DNA of 64,000 bases. Origin: Corticium candelabrum. Its lineage: Eukaryota; Porifera; Homoscleromorpha; Homosclerophorida; Plakinidae. Positions 12,352-24,564 of the stretch are shown one piece after another. Every line of letters starts with the position of its first letter. The first letter of the stretch is position 1. The stretch is taken from contig NC_085091.1 of the NCBI RefSeq assembly GCF_963422355.1, positions 8,055,342 through 8,119,341 on the forward strand, in the 5' to 3' direction. The translations under genes and the position numbers were made by a program. Under the pieces are notes generated by a model. That model had not been told where the DNA came from. It was given only the letters and a program-made list of their open reading frames with translations, and ran no database searches.

Positions 12352-15284
12352 CGTTGAGGGAACCATCCATGCAGAGATCAAGAATTTTGTACACGACTTT
12401 TGTTTTGCATTTGTCTTAATTATTTTAATATTTTAAATCATCAGTCATCAGTTTGCCTTAATTATTTTTCTGTTTTGCAAGGACCTACCGCAGTACAGTG
12501 CATTTAGCGGCAATTCTCTTGTCTCGTAATGTAAATTGGAGCCGTAGGTGTACACGGAGAACACAAAGGATTGGTGATGTTGATCAGAAAAATGATAGTC
12601 TCACAATTGTATTAGGATCTGTTGCTGTCTGCATGCTATCGTTGCCTTGTTGGAATCTGGCGTGTGGCTGCAGACGTGAATGCCAGCTACACCACGAATC
12701 GGTTACTAAAAAAAGCGGTGGGAGGAGGCTCAGCTCACCTTATCGATTCCAACTAAGGTCATTTGCATGAGCGAGGTCAACAGTTGAGTACATACCCGCA
12801 CGTGACATGTATGTGTGACGGCTCTGACCCTTGACGACAAACCAACTTGCTTGTACTCTGAACTCGTTTAGTGTTATCAAAGTACAATGTATGACCCCCT
12901 TTTCCAGCGTATTACACGGGAAATAAACGTTGTATGATACACCTGCATGCGTGCCTATGCGACACATGAAATCCTGTAGTCTGCAGCTACCTACTACACA
13001 AGCCTGATAATACGTAGGGAGCTAGACAAGTATACTAGACATAGAGTCTAGAATTTAGTACACCGATGTGTTACTATCTGCCATAAAGTTGATTGATGTT
13101 GTTGACGGTTTTCTTGCTTCATCTCTCACAGTCTCCTAGACTTGCATCAATTCGTCTTCTTTGAACAGATTTGCAGTTGTTTCCGTCGGTACTTTCCAAG
13201 TTTCTGTGCAATGCTTTCCTTGAGAAACAGCAACGTCGCTGTCTAGTATTTGAAACAAAAATGTCATCATCCTTTTTCGGTTGTGTGTTCGCATTCTTAG
13301 CTTCTCGACAGTTTCATACACGCTCATTGCTGCCTCTTGACTTCAAGAGTGCAGTCTGACTGAACAAGCTAGTCTTCAATGAATCAAGCAAGACAATCCT
13401 CAATCAATTCAGTACATCATTCACGTTTCACTCTGTACGTATATTACAGTCTTCCTTTTGAATGACGTATGGCTCAGTTTGCGTTCTCTAGATATTGCAA
13501 TACCTCTCTAGTTCCGAGATGACAAGTTAGCTAGTGGAAGAGAATGTATGCACTTGTGCCGCTTGAGTCTACAATTCCATTGTTCCATTTGTATTGGAGG
13601 CTTCTTGCTGTAAATTACAGTCTCATCATTCAGTTGAAGTCAAACGACTGACAACATTAAAACACGTCGGTGGTCTGTTGGTGGATAAGCTGCAATGCTA
13701 ACAATATGAATTGATGAAGTGAAATGAAAACTGGCATGAACGAGCAGACAAGAATTCATAGCCTATCGTGCGATGTCAGATGCAACGTCTACTGAAGGCG
13801 TCGTTTGGAGTTATTAGAAGATGACTGACGATATGACAGGGAATCTTGCCGAGAATTTTACGCATTTAGTAACTTGCGAAGCTGGGAATGCGTGATAAAG
13901 GAACGTGTTTGGTGCGAATGGCACTAGATACTTCCAGCATTCTTGTCTGAAAGTTCTCGTTAGTTTGTTGGACTATCAAAATACTCTACTTTCTTTGTTC
14001 CGCACTTTAGATATATCTAAACTCTGATCTCCTTTCTAATTTAGCTTACAATCATCTTCTTTCCGAGTATATGGACATCTAAGACAGATATCATATGCCG
14101 CGAGCTGTGAAATGAATGTGGAACCGTCGAGCTAATCTGTTAACTCAAATCTCCAGCACGTTTTCAGTTCTTGTATGTAACACCACTAGATTATTGCCAA
14201 AGGCCGAAATTGTAGGTGTTCATCATTAAATTAATGATTTCTGGTTAATTCATTCGTTTCCGTCGATTGCATTCGTGAAACTCTTTTCTTTGCCAACTGG
14301 CGACTCTACAGACAATCAAATCAAAGGCACACACCGACCGATGTCGACCGCTTTGTTTTCTCTTCCTCTTACTTTAGTTTTTATTTCTCCAGACATGCGT
14401 GCCACTCATACATTCATAGTAGGTATAATAGGCGCATGGATAAACCAGAGTACCTGCCCATCGATCCTGAGAACACTATATATATCTTTAGAGCTAGCAA
14501 GTGATTCTTTCGACTACCTCGGTCTGTGATAACACGGTGGTCTCTAGATTATGTGCAAACGAAGGCTTAATAGATAGACTCGTGATTTGAAATCGATAGA
14601 AGCCTTCGAGCCGTTCTAGAAGTCGAATTGCTGAAAATAGCAATCGAAGTGTGCCTCAAGGTTTCCCTCTAATCCAGGAAGTCTGGTGATATGATAGTGT
14701 TGCTGCGTGACTCTTCCCACCAGCTCATGTCCAATTTCACTAAATCATCCTCATTTTCGTAAGAAAATTGAATTTTGAAATGTGACGGGAGATGGACGTT
14801 GGCAGATACTTCCTCTAGTGGCTGTTCCCTCTTTCTGTGTGGAAACGCGCCTTTGACTCCAGCAGGTAAGTAGCACATAATTTGCGCTCGTGTCATGCAG
14901 TTTGAGTACCGGCGCAAGATAAACGCGCCAAAATAGGATGACGCAAGTGCAAATTTCGTCACGTGCAGCATTCGATGTTTACCCTAACTAACAACCACCG
15001 GCATGTGCATAAAGAGACAACGTTAGGTCGCTTGTGACACGTTTATCTACCTACAAACGATTGTCCAACAATGTTGTGGTAGTGGTGAGGATGCCCTTCC
15101 AGACGATCTCTCAAGAGATAGAATCTCGACCCCAAATCTAGGGTATTCCCGGAGGCGTGTACTGTTGGGTTCAATCATACCTGTTAGGTAATCTACATAA
15201 CCGGTTTGACAGGGGCACACCGCACTCCTATAAACCGTTACCTCCCCGCTGTAAAGTCAGTCCTTGCATCGCCTGCGCAATACG
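12352..15284. other. Spacer between AGXT and the IRF cluster
   Basis: No recognised gene. The longest open frame is 100 codons on the minus strand at 14669-14971, ending in an acidic segment with WW residues. It has no recognised domain, no splice partner and no repeat structure, so I do not call it a gene. Confidence 0.5.
15229..15234 (+). promoter_or_regulatory. TATA-like element upstream of IRF-A
   Basis: TATAAA lies 51 bp before the IRF-A start codon. If used, transcription would begin about 25 bp before the ATG. Position and motif are the only evidence. Confidence 0.35.
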
Positions 15285-17372
15285 ATGGAGCCAAGAAAGC
15301 AAAGGTTAATGCCGTGGCTGTATCAACGCATCGAGGACGGCATGACTCCTGGCCTCTTCTGGATCGACAAATCGCAGCTCATTTTCCAAATGCCTTGGGT
15401 GCATGCAAAGAAGAAAAGCTACGACATGGACCGAGACGCGGCGCTTTACAAATCATGGGCTCTCAACAGCGGTAAATACCTCCCCGAACGCGATGAGCCC
15501 GATCCAACAACTTGGAAGATCAATTTTCGCTGCGCACTCAACAGCCTGAAAGGACACATCAACCTCGTCAAGACCGACGAGATCGAGGGCTACAGACGAA
15601 TGCAGTTCAGCCGACAGGCGCTCAACGATCAGCTCGAGTTGGATCAGGCGAGAAATATCGGTAAGACGAGTGTGAGTGTAGGTAGGAGTCGACCCGCTTG
15701 ATATGCTTCCTGTTCGGCTCGTTAACAGGTCGCAAACTGCTCGACATGCACGGCGGACAGCGTCGCAGTGAATCGTCGTTCAACAGCATGAGCACGCCGT
15801 CGTTGCTGCGAAACTTCATGGTGAGTGTCTAGGCGCAATGGACATGGAAATCCGTTTGTGCATGCCCGGTCTGACGCCCTACCTCACCTAGATGTCTCTT
15901 GTACAGGAACCTGGATCTCAGTCCGATACATTGTCTATCTGCGATGATCAGAACTACAGAGTTCACGGTACGAAGCATCAGATTTCTCACCCGCTTTCGT
16001 TCTGTGTTGTTATCTTTTGCACGCCCGCGTCATCGGTCCCTCCTGTGTTTGTATACTGTTTCTCATGTTGTCATTATCACGTGGAAATGACACACGGGAA
16101 TTCCCCTTTTTGCAGGAAGTTCTACGCCCGCCAAGTCGTTGAGCAGGAGCGACAGCTCGCTGTCATCACCAGAAAGTCACACAACTGGAGAAATCGACGA
16201 CCAAGTAAGTGAAGCGAGGATTGGAGGCTGGGGTACCTCTGATGCAATGCGCATGTAAATTTCCCAAACTATAATTAGGTTTCCGGTTCGTTTAGCGGGA
16301 ACGTCTAATTATGCATGAGCACGTATTTTAATTGATAGGATAATAATACCATTGACGTTTTTCAGCCCAATAGCTACCGAGTGCGGGATGTAATAGGTTG
16401 TCTTGTTGTGTTTTGTAGCGGTTGCACGTGGCTCCGGGTCGTTGTCCTTCCCAAGGCAGTGAAAACTCAGAAGATTCAGGCCTTGGTAAGCAGGGGCGCT
16501 GTCCAGGTGCGCCCACTTAATGATAACTGTGGGTAATAGGATTGTGTAACTGTTGCTGTTGGCAGATGAAATTGAGTTTATTGGAAGTTTGATTGATCAG
16601 CTGACTGAAAGCCCAGCTGAGAGTAGGCATACTTCATCTTGTTGCATGGTCACGTGCGTTGGTACAATGGTCTCATTATGTAGTTTCCTATGATACTGAC
16701 ATATGCATATTCTACTACAATAAGGAAGTCATGAGATTCCGAGTGAGCAATCCAAGAGGCTGCAGAATTTACTGGCCTACTCGTGGTGATGACCTGAAAC
16801 TTGAACCAGAAGAACATGACCGATTCTTTGGAAGTCATCTCCGAACACAGATTGCTCTCCCAGATCCAGTTTATGACACACCACCATTGAGAAAACTTCT
16901 GAAAAGCATGCAAAGAGGCATTCTCTTGGACATGTCCAACAACGATCTATATGCCACACAGTATGGCCGTTGTTCTGTCTACTGCAATGACACACGCATG
17001 GAGACTACCGATGCAGGCAAACTGGGTCGGTATGAGAAAACCAAAGTGTTTGACTTCCGAGGCCTTTTTACTCCCCACTTTGAGAATCATTGTGCCAAGT
17101 TAGGAGGCTGTCCAAGCACCGAGTTGTTTTTCACATTTGGCCAGAAGTGGCACCACTCGAGACCAGCCGAGGAGAACATCTTGTCCTTCACTGTCACTCA
17201 TTCATTGGCAAGAAATAAGGTGCAGAGACGCCAGCACACATCTACAACAAAACTGCACCTGCAGTTGGAGATCGATAAGCCGACCAACGAAGATGAGTAC
17301 GTCAACATACTGTTGGGCTTCTATCCGCCATATTCATATTCCTCTTCTGCAATGCAGTCATCACTTATGTAA
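15285..17372 (+). CDS. IRF-A: canonical interferon regulatory factor (DBD + IAD), 7 exons
   Basis: Exons: 15285-15660, 15729-15820, 15907-15967, 16116-16204, 16419-16485, 16566-16622, 16684-17372, in phase and giving 476 aa. Residues 1-120 form the winged-helix IRF DNA-binding domain with all five tryptophans (PWLY, FWID, PWVH, SWAL, TWKI). The recognition helix is TWKINFRCALNS, in which the Arg and Cys are the family's base-contacting residues. A Ser-rich linker (residues about 127-245) spread over short exons leads to the IRF-association domain in the last exon (FYYNKEVMRF, SMQRGILLDM, CPSTELFFTFGQKW). IRFs are nuclear transcription factors whose IAD mediates dimerisation and activation. 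An alternative acceptor at 15891 would add five in-frame residues to exon 3. It is the only one of the four copies with an intact canonical recognition helix. Confidence 0.92.
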
Positions 17373-18764
17373 GTCGTTTCGGCTTTTTGATGTTGACATG
17401 TGAACACATGAATGAAGTTCACTAATAGGTGAACTGATTGCAGTATTCATTAGCTGTTTTATATAGTTGCATCACCTCGCTTCCCTACTGGAAGTACGTG
17501 TCTGTAGTTATCCGCTGGATGCCCTAGCATTGATTTTAGTTTTACTAAGTTGCTGTTTGTTAGTCATATGCCCTTTTGATCATTTGATCCTTTTTGTGCT
17601 ATGGTCTCTTTGACTTTAACATTTGTATAAGCTGGTGCTTCTGACTTCTCAGTAAAGCTGAGATTATGTGACAAATCTAGAAGATTTATATACTGTGAGC
17701 TGTGTTTTGCATTTTGCTGTGTCAGAAAGTTATCTTGCATGTGCTCCCTACTGTCACAGATAGATTGTAAAAGTTGGTATCAATTACAATTACAGCTAAG
17801 TAATCCATTTTGTCTATTTAAATTTAGATGTACTCACAGACGTGTCACTCTGCTCCCTGGACTAAAAATAGTAGGTATTAGCAGTAGCAACAGATCTGTC
17901 TACTCTTATAGACCTTCCACTCCACTCCAGACATTAACTATACCGTGTGTTCTCAGTACACTTAGCTGAACAGTCAGCCTTCCGCAGAAAATGTGTTTGC
18001 AGACAACTAAAATGTTGATTTGTTAGCAACTCTAAGATTACCAGCAGTAGATTCACAGTTTCTACTAATTCACTTCCGGTTTAGAAAGGTTGTGACAATG
18101 CGTCAACATAGAGAGAAATTTGGCTTTCACTTCATCAGTCAGTTACACAACAACCTGATTTCATCTCACTACAAAAATTGATTTCTCAAAAATTCTATTG
18201 GAGAATTAAAAGTATCAAGAAATTCCTTAAGTTGTCAGAAAAAATGCAGAGAAGAAAAAACCATTGTTCCTGATGTTGAGTCAATCAAGCTCCTATCAAC
18301 AAACTGATGAGTAAGTGAATAAAAATCAAGTTCTGCTCTTAAGTTGTGTAAAAGAAGTTTCATGACAGTTTCAAACCCAGTTTTATAGAATTATTTAGCA
18401 GCCATTTTGTTGTTAAAGAAACAACAGGAAACAGATCCTAGTAAATAGGGTTATACTGTAGACCATCATAGCTATGACTGTTACCATATTGGTTTTGTAA
18501 TGTAAAGCAATGTTTGCCACCATCCAAAAAATTGTTTAGTTTAAGTTTTCTGTTTTTGGTAATTTCTATTGAATATCCCCTAGTTTTGTTACTAGACTGA
18601 GGATCCACAATGGACATGTTATGTGGTCTAATTATAAAGTACTTCACACGTAATGTTGTGTATCACTTAATCAATACAATACACAATTAATTAGATACCC
18701 ATGCAATCACGAGATCGAGTTTGGGACCGCCTAACGAACAGACAGTGGATGCACTGACAGCTAA
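17373..18764. other. Spacer between IRF-A and IRF-B
   Basis: The first ~250 bp are the 3' flank of IRF-A and match the 3' flank of IRF-B. The last ~60 bp before IRF-B match the 5' flank of IRF-D. The middle is AT-rich with no recognised exon. Confidence 0.6.
18704..18764 (+). promoter_or_regulatory. Proximal 5' flank shared by IRF-B and IRF-D
   Basis: The bases before the IRF-B start (CAATCACGAGATC, then AGTTTGG and CGCCTA blocks and AACAGA) recur with few changes before the IRF-D start at 25740-25811. The two genes therefore share a duplicated promoter-proximal segment. Which part is regulatory cannot be read from sequence alone. Confidence 0.5.
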
Positions 18765-20409
18765 ATGCAAAAAGCAGGAGAACGCTTTGTTCCTTGGTTG
18801 TATAACAAGGTTGAAGAAAACTCAATCCCGGGCGTCATCTGGGTAAATAAAAGCGACCTTCTCTGTCAAATTCCGTGGCAGAGAGGAAGCAGGAAGTCTC
18901 TAACAAGAGGTCTTACACGCTTGCTGGAAGCTTGGGCAGACTTCTGCGGACGCAGCAAGAAGGCGGATTTGAGCACTTGTTTGAAGGAAGTCAACTACGC
19001 CGTGAAGAATACAACGGGATGGCTTCAAACGGTGAAGGTAGATGAAATAGAAGGATACAGACTACTCCAGTTCGACAGAAACGTTTTGCGGGATGTCACT
19101 GAAGAAAGAGATACAGAAGAAACGCAAATTGGTAAAATTCAGGCAAACATACTGCTTCATGCACTGTTTAGTTTTATGTATGTTTTATGGTTGTAAGTAC
19201 ATTAATTAATAAATTGCTTCACTAGCTGTGGTTGTACAAATTGTGATGTTTGTGCATATTTCTATGATTGCATGTTTTAATTAAGGCAGGAAAAAGTCAA
19301 GTCATGCTAGGCAAGAGCGTTGTCCAGGTGCACCCACGTAGTATGATCATAATCAACAATACAATTGTGTAACTGTTACTGTGGACAGATGAGATCGAAG
19401 TTATTGGAAGTTTGATTGACCTGCTGAACAAAAGTAGGCATACTTGGTCTTGATGGTCATGTACATTGCTTCACTAGCTGTGGTTGTACAAACTGTGATG
19501 TTCGTGCGTGTTTTTATTGTTGCTTTCAAGGCAGTAACTCAAGTCCTGGTACACAGGAGCTCTGTCCAGGTGTGCCCACATAGTATGATCATGATCAACA
19601 GTACAATTCTGTAACTGTTGCTGTTGGCAGATGAGACTGAAGTTATTGGAAGTTTGATTGATCAGCTGACTGCAAGCCCAGCTGAGAGTAGGCATACTTC
19701 GTCTTGTTAGTAATGTAGGTTGACACAATGGTTCTAATTTGTAGTTTCCTATGATATTGACATCTGCATATTCTACTACAATAAAGAAGTCATGAGATTC
19801 CGAGTGAGCAATCCAAGAGGCTGCAGAATTTACTGGCCTTCTCGTGGTGATGGCCTGAAAATCGATCCAGAAGAACATGACCGATTCTTTGGAAGTCATC
19901 TCCGAACACAGGTTGCTCTCCCATATCCGGTTTATGACACACCACCATTGAGGAAACTTCTGAAAAGCATGCAAAGAGGCATCCTCTTGGACATGTCCAA
20001 CTACGATCTATATGCCACACAGTATGGTCGTTGTTCTGTCTACTGCAATGACACACGCATAGAGACCACCGATGCTGGCAAACTGGGTCGGTATGAGAAA
20101 ACCAAAGTGTTTGACTACCGAGGCCTTTTCACTTCCCACTTTGAGAATCATTGTGCCAAGTTAGGAGGCTGTCCAAGCACTGAGTTGTTTTTCACATTTG
20201 GTCAGAAGTGGCACCACTCGAGACCAGCCGAGGAGAACATCATGTCCTTCACTGTCATTCATTCATTGGCAAGGAGTAAGGTGAAGAGATACCATCATGC
20301 AAAATCAACACCAAAACAGAACTTGCAGTTGGAGATAGCTGAGCCGACCAGTGAAGATGAGTATGTCAACATACTACTGGGCTATGATCCACCATATCCA
20401 TTATCATGA
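18765..20409 (+). CDS. IRF-B: IRF with divergent recognition helix; mosaic of IRF-D-like and IRF-A-like halves
   Basis: The simplest model is exons 18765-19131, 19531-19548, 19631-19687 and 19745-20409, in phase, 368 aa. Start: the ATG follows an in-frame TAA directly. The N-terminal IRF domain keeps PWLY, IWVN, PWQR and AWAD, but the fifth Trp and the base-contacting Arg and Cys are gone: helix 3 reads CLKEVNYAVKN instead of WKINFRCALNS. This half is nearly identical to IRF-D. The IAD (FYYNKEVMRF, SMQRGILLDM, CPSTELFFTFGQKW) is instead nearly identical to IRF-A, including introns and 3' flank. The linker is much shorter than in IRF-A. An extra 45-nt exon at 19389-19433 could be included in frame (383 aa). 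DNA binding may be altered or lost; that is inference. Confidence 0.88.
19209..19687 (+). repeat. Tandem intron-exon duplication inside IRF-B
   Basis: Two copies of a segment of about 220-235 bp, beginning ATTGCTTCACTAGCTGTGG and ending at an exon encoding E(V)IGSLIDxL, lie at about 19215-19434 and 19465-19687. Copy 1 has a 45-nt exon (19389-19433) and copy 2 a 57-nt exon (19631-19687); both are multiples of three. The small exon preceding copy 2 (19531-19548, donor CCTG|GTACAC) has lost its donor in copy 1 (CATG|CTAGGC). IRF-A has a single counterpart at 16566-16622. Confidence 0.8.
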
Positions 20410-20660
20410 GGCGTTTTCTAGGTTGGCATGTGAGCACATGAATGAAGTTCACTGATAGGTGAACTGATTGCAGTATTCATTAGCTGTTTTATATATAGTT
20501 GCATCACCTCGCTTTCCTACTGGAAAGTACATGTCTGTAGTTATCCACTGGATGCTTTAACACTGATGTTAGTTTTGCTAAGGTGTTGTTTGTTAGTCGT
20601 ATGCCCTTTTGATAATTTGATCCTTTTTGTAGCTATGGTCTCTTTGTACCAGCAACTGAT
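19319..20660 (+). repeat. Segmental duplicate of the IRF-A 3' half (partner about 16495-17640)
   Basis: From the intron block GTCCAGGTGC onward, IRF-B matches IRF-A through the IAD exon and about 250 bp of 3' flank (ACACATGAATGAAGTTCACT and following). Upstream of about 19300 it instead matches IRF-D. The switch falls in an intron. Confidence 0.8.
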
Positions 20661-21782
20661 AAGTGAGTGATGAATGAAGTGTGCTGACGTTTGTTAAATG
20701 GTGTGCTTCCTACTGACATCACTCATTCCCTTCCACCAAATAACATTACCAAGCCTAGAGACTTTGTCAAGCATAATCCACTGTCTGAAGAATACATCTT
20801 CTCTTTATAGTGGCAATGGCACTAAACTAAACACTGACGGTCATCTAATAGTGAATAGTTTAGCTGAGGTAGTTGGGTACCACTAGTCTACACAAAATTA
20901 CGTACCTTAGTTAATTAATTAGGCCTACATCAATATCCTAATCCCATTCCAAATTGTCTAATTCATTGTATTGTCAAGGCAGATTTAAACAGTCGTTTAT
21001 CTGTTCCCCTAAGTGAATTTCATCGTTTCTTGTAAAAAATAGAAAACCATAGGAACAAAAAATGCAAATTGTTCTATAACTAGCAACAGAAATACAGTAC
21101 GTAAGTTCCACTGCTACAAATCGTTGCACCATTACCTTTGTTGAGTTTCTGCACGTTGTCAGTCTTCATCTATTGCCTTCGCTATTGCTATCGCTACTGC
21201 AGCATATACGGGATAAACTGTCTAATTCAGAACCCGGATAGTACGGTATGCTATAGGTGGCATGTCACAAACAAAATCCCCCAGCACGTGGAGCGTAGTG
21301 CGTTAACCTGTTTCGCCACCAAATAGCGCGTTTCCAACGTGACTGTACTACCGGTAGACCGTAAACCGTACGGAAAGTCGAGGTGGCAGCCATGCAGAGC
21401 GCTATGGTAGTAGCCTCTAGCTAGCTAGCTAGTCTAGCTAGGAGGTCGTTGAGCTTCACTCTCGGGGTGAAATGCAAACATGCTTTCTTTCAAAGAAATC
21501 CTCTTGTTCGTGGATCCCTTTCACCGAGAGAAGTCTCTTCTAAGCAGCAATGCTTCTACTGCAAGAAAACCGACCGGAATTACAAGAAACACCTACCGTA
21601 TCTCCGCCCCTAGAGAGTCGCTTCGGCCTAACTTGGGCACGTGTAATTGTTTTCCTGCTTCCGAAAGGGCGGGCCCTTCTGAAAATCCCTCCCCCAGCCT
21701 CCTTTCTCGCTACAAATGACTAGATGGTTTGCAAAGAAAAGGTCGCAGTTTAGGTTTACACAGTCGTGCAGTACGCATCCAC
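20410..21782. other. Spacer between IRF-B and IRF-C
   Basis: After the 3' flank shared with IRF-A there is no recognised exon. I looked here specifically for an IRF DNA-binding domain belonging to IRF-C and found no Trp-repeat frame. A short (CTAG/AGCT)n run lies at about 21416-21441. Confidence 0.6.
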
Positions 21783-23878
21783 ATGAGCTCTCGCGAGGCC
21801 TCTTCCTCTTGGCCGCCCCGACGCATCAAGCGAAGCAGAGGGCCTATTTATAGCCACCAGGTAACAGCGGCCGCTACATTTGCTCGCTCAACCTAGCCTT
21901 TCCGGTTTCGCCCGGAAAGATCGCAAATCTTACGGTGCTCTGAACTGATTACAGGATGTGCCGGCCTACAAATACGAGAGAGGGGACTCGCGAAAAGAAC
22001 GAGACGCAGATGCGAGTGGTAAGTACTGCTTCCTGCCTCAATGTTGTCTCGTCAGAGGAAGGGAAATGTGCCATCTAGACAGACAATTTCGTGACGAGCG
22101 GATGTCTTTTTCGACTGTAGAGAATACACAAACCGTGCTTGCCTCGAGATCTGGAAGGAAGTCATTCAAGCGCAGCTCACGCGTCGCACAGCCGGCAACT
22201 GAAGTAAGCACGTGATGACAACACGAATGGCTACTGTAGTACATGCAGTGTGCCCGCGTGTACGATATCATATGTCTGTAGGTTTCTAGCCTGAAAGACA
22301 AGAATGCTAGCAGCAAAGATGATGAAGACGGTACCCTCAACTCGTTGTTCTCCAAGAGCGGTGAGATGGAGCCTAGTGGTTGACTTTTGTTACTTGAAGA
22401 ATGAAAAACTGTCTTGTAGTCCCCTCAACAAGTCAAGATTCGATGAACATTGAGGTTCTTCCTAGCGCATGCAAAGAAGCCGAGGACCTACCGACAGTGA
22501 ATGACGAAAGCAGTATGTCGATCATCGGTCTGTACCTGTCTGCATGGCTTGATGCGTTAGTATAGAGTAGCGACTACAGACTCACGCATCGTGTTTGCCC
22601 GTGCACATGCAAACAGGCCGGTGAGAGAGGCAAATCGAGTACGCACGAAGACTAGGGGGCCCTACTATTCGCACAACAGAAGAAAGCGTAGAAGAAAAAG
22701 CGACCACAATAGCTTTTCTTCCTCGCAACCACGCATAAAAAAGCACTCGGTCCAAAATCTAGTGAGACATGCATGCACCCATTCTCTATTATGCACTAGC
22801 TTCCTTGCACTTCTTCACGAGCTGCGCAATATGCAGTTCTAGACTTCACGGACTAGTAGTATAGTCACAAAGCTTTAGTAGCAACGCACACTGCATAGAA
22901 CGAGACTTTCATTGCATGATATAAACCCAGACTGCACAAAAAACAGCTGTCTATGCTAGATTTTGTGCTAGGACAACAGAGATCTGGGAGAGATGCATAG
23001 ATGCAAGCATGCAGACTACTCTAGAGATATATAAGTAACCAATAACCGACTGCACGGGCTAGTGGCGATTTACTAACAACTATATACTCGAGCACACTTC
23101 TATTTACGTCAAAGTTTGATGAGAATCTTATTCTTATTCTTCTCTGTGTATAGCTCAGTGTGACATGGACATCATTGTGTACTACAACACCGCAGAGGTT
23201 GCTCGCCACCACGTCACTAATAACTTTGGCTGCCGTCTTTTCTACTGTCCCGAGTTCTTTGACCGAGTGAAAAAGGTAGACCTCCTCGATCCCGACGGTT
23301 TTCAGCGGGGATTTGGTAACCCGAGACGACAACAAATCAGTCTTCCTCGACCGTCAGAGTCACATACAGATCTCTTGAAATTGCTGACTAGTATGCAAAG
23401 AGGTTTACTACTAGACATAACCTCCAAAGATGCATTTGCCACCAATTTGTCCCAATGTGCTGTCTACTGCAGCGATACCAGATATATGACGATCGAAGCG
23501 GGCAGGCTAAAAAGGAAAGAGCGCACAAAGGTGTTTCACTACAGCAATAGATTTCTTCCATTTCTTGAGAGTCATTGCAAAGGTGCAAATCCTTGTCCTA
23601 GTTCGGAGTTGTTCTTTACTTTTGGTCAAACGTGGAGTGCCGACCATCCAGCAGAGCAGAATTTGCTGTATATTGTGATGGTGCACTGTCTAGCAAGATG
23701 TCAAGTTCAGGCAAAGAGTATTGACGTACAAAATTTGACATCAGATATCTCAATTGAAGTAGAAGAATCAGATGACGATGATAAACAATTGTTGCAAATG
23801 TTCCAGGAAAATTCTGTACATACGTCGCCAAGAGACGTGCAGGAAAAAGATGCTGCACTACTGAAAGCACAGTTATAG
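21783..23878 (+). CDS. IRF-C: IRF-association-domain protein without a visible IRF DNA-binding domain
   Basis: Exons: 21783-21860, 21955-22018, 22079-22203, 22282-22360, 22420-22512, 23154-23878, in phase and giving 387 aa. The N-terminal ~147 residues are basic and Ser-rich (RRIKRSRG, RKSFKRSSRV) and then acidic, like an IRF linker, with no tryptophan-repeat domain. The last exon is a clear IAD: DIIVYYNTAEVARHHV, SMQRGLLLDI, CAVYCSDTRY, CPSSELFFTFGQTW. It is the most diverged IAD of the four and ends with an acidic tail (EESDDDDK). The first exon is the weakest part: a TATTTATA box lies inside it (21847-21854), so the true start could be different and an upstream exon cannot be excluded. A DBD-less IRF could act as a dimerising modulator; this is inference. 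Confidence 0.75.
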
Positions 23879-24058
23879 ATACAGGTGAAACACTAAAACT
23901 GAAATTGAAGGATGATGTTGGAAAAATTACACTGGCTGTTTCATCTTTTGCAGGTTACTTGTCTCCAGATGATTTACAAACACATACTAAGAATGAAGCT
24001 AGGATGTAAAATTTTAATTTTATTGATAATGAAAAGAATAGACCACTAAGATAATAAT

Positions 24059-24076
24059 ATATGCGCATGCGCATAT
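24059..24076. promoter_or_regulatory. Perfect 18-bp palindrome containing an NRF1-type site
   Basis: ATATGCGCATGCGCATAT is perfectly self-complementary. Its core TGCGCATGCGCA fits the known NRF1 consensus YGCGCAYGCGCR. It lies 180 bp downstream of IRF-C, far from a mapped promoter, so function is uncertain. Confidence 0.45.
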
Positions 24077-24541
24077 GTTTCTGTGAACAATAGTAGAAGA
24101 CTTCGAAGACTTACTATACTAAGTCGAAGCTGGAGAGCTACCTGTAAGTTGCGTAACGAGATGAGACCGAAAGCGCTCTAGTAGTGCATTTTCAGACAAC
24201 TGAAGACGGCATGGAAGCTGTGAGGTAAACGTATACGTATACACATACAACTCACACTAGGAGCGTTAGCTTACGTAACTACTGAACTGTGGGTTTTTGC
24301 TAAAAATTCGCTACAAGACACTCTATATGTCAAGCTCCCGGATCATTTGTTTGAAAGGACTGCAAAATTAGACTCAACCCAGTCTCTCTTCTGCAACCTA
24401 GGTGTAGTAGGACACACCAATAGTTAGACGAGAGCTCAGGCCGCTGCCTCAAGACCGATAAGCCATCACATTGCACCAGCTAAAACTGTTTGACGAACGT
24501 ACCACTGTCTCTTACTTGTGCTTTTCCGGGCTAGACAAGGA

Positions 24542-24564
24542 GGTCTGGCTACGCGAGACTATAG
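24542..24564 (+). repeat. Single arm of a dispersed foldback (MITE-like) family
   Basis: GGTCTGGCTACGCGAGACTA matches arms of the inverted-repeat elements at 33171-33249 and 51918-52083. No clear partner arm is seen here. Confidence 0.5.

Noticed and set aside
14669-14971. 100-codon minus-strand frame with SYENEDDLVKL and WWEES
   Set aside because: Protein-like in places, but no recognised domain, no splice partners and no repeat context. It may be a chance frame or an eroded fragment.
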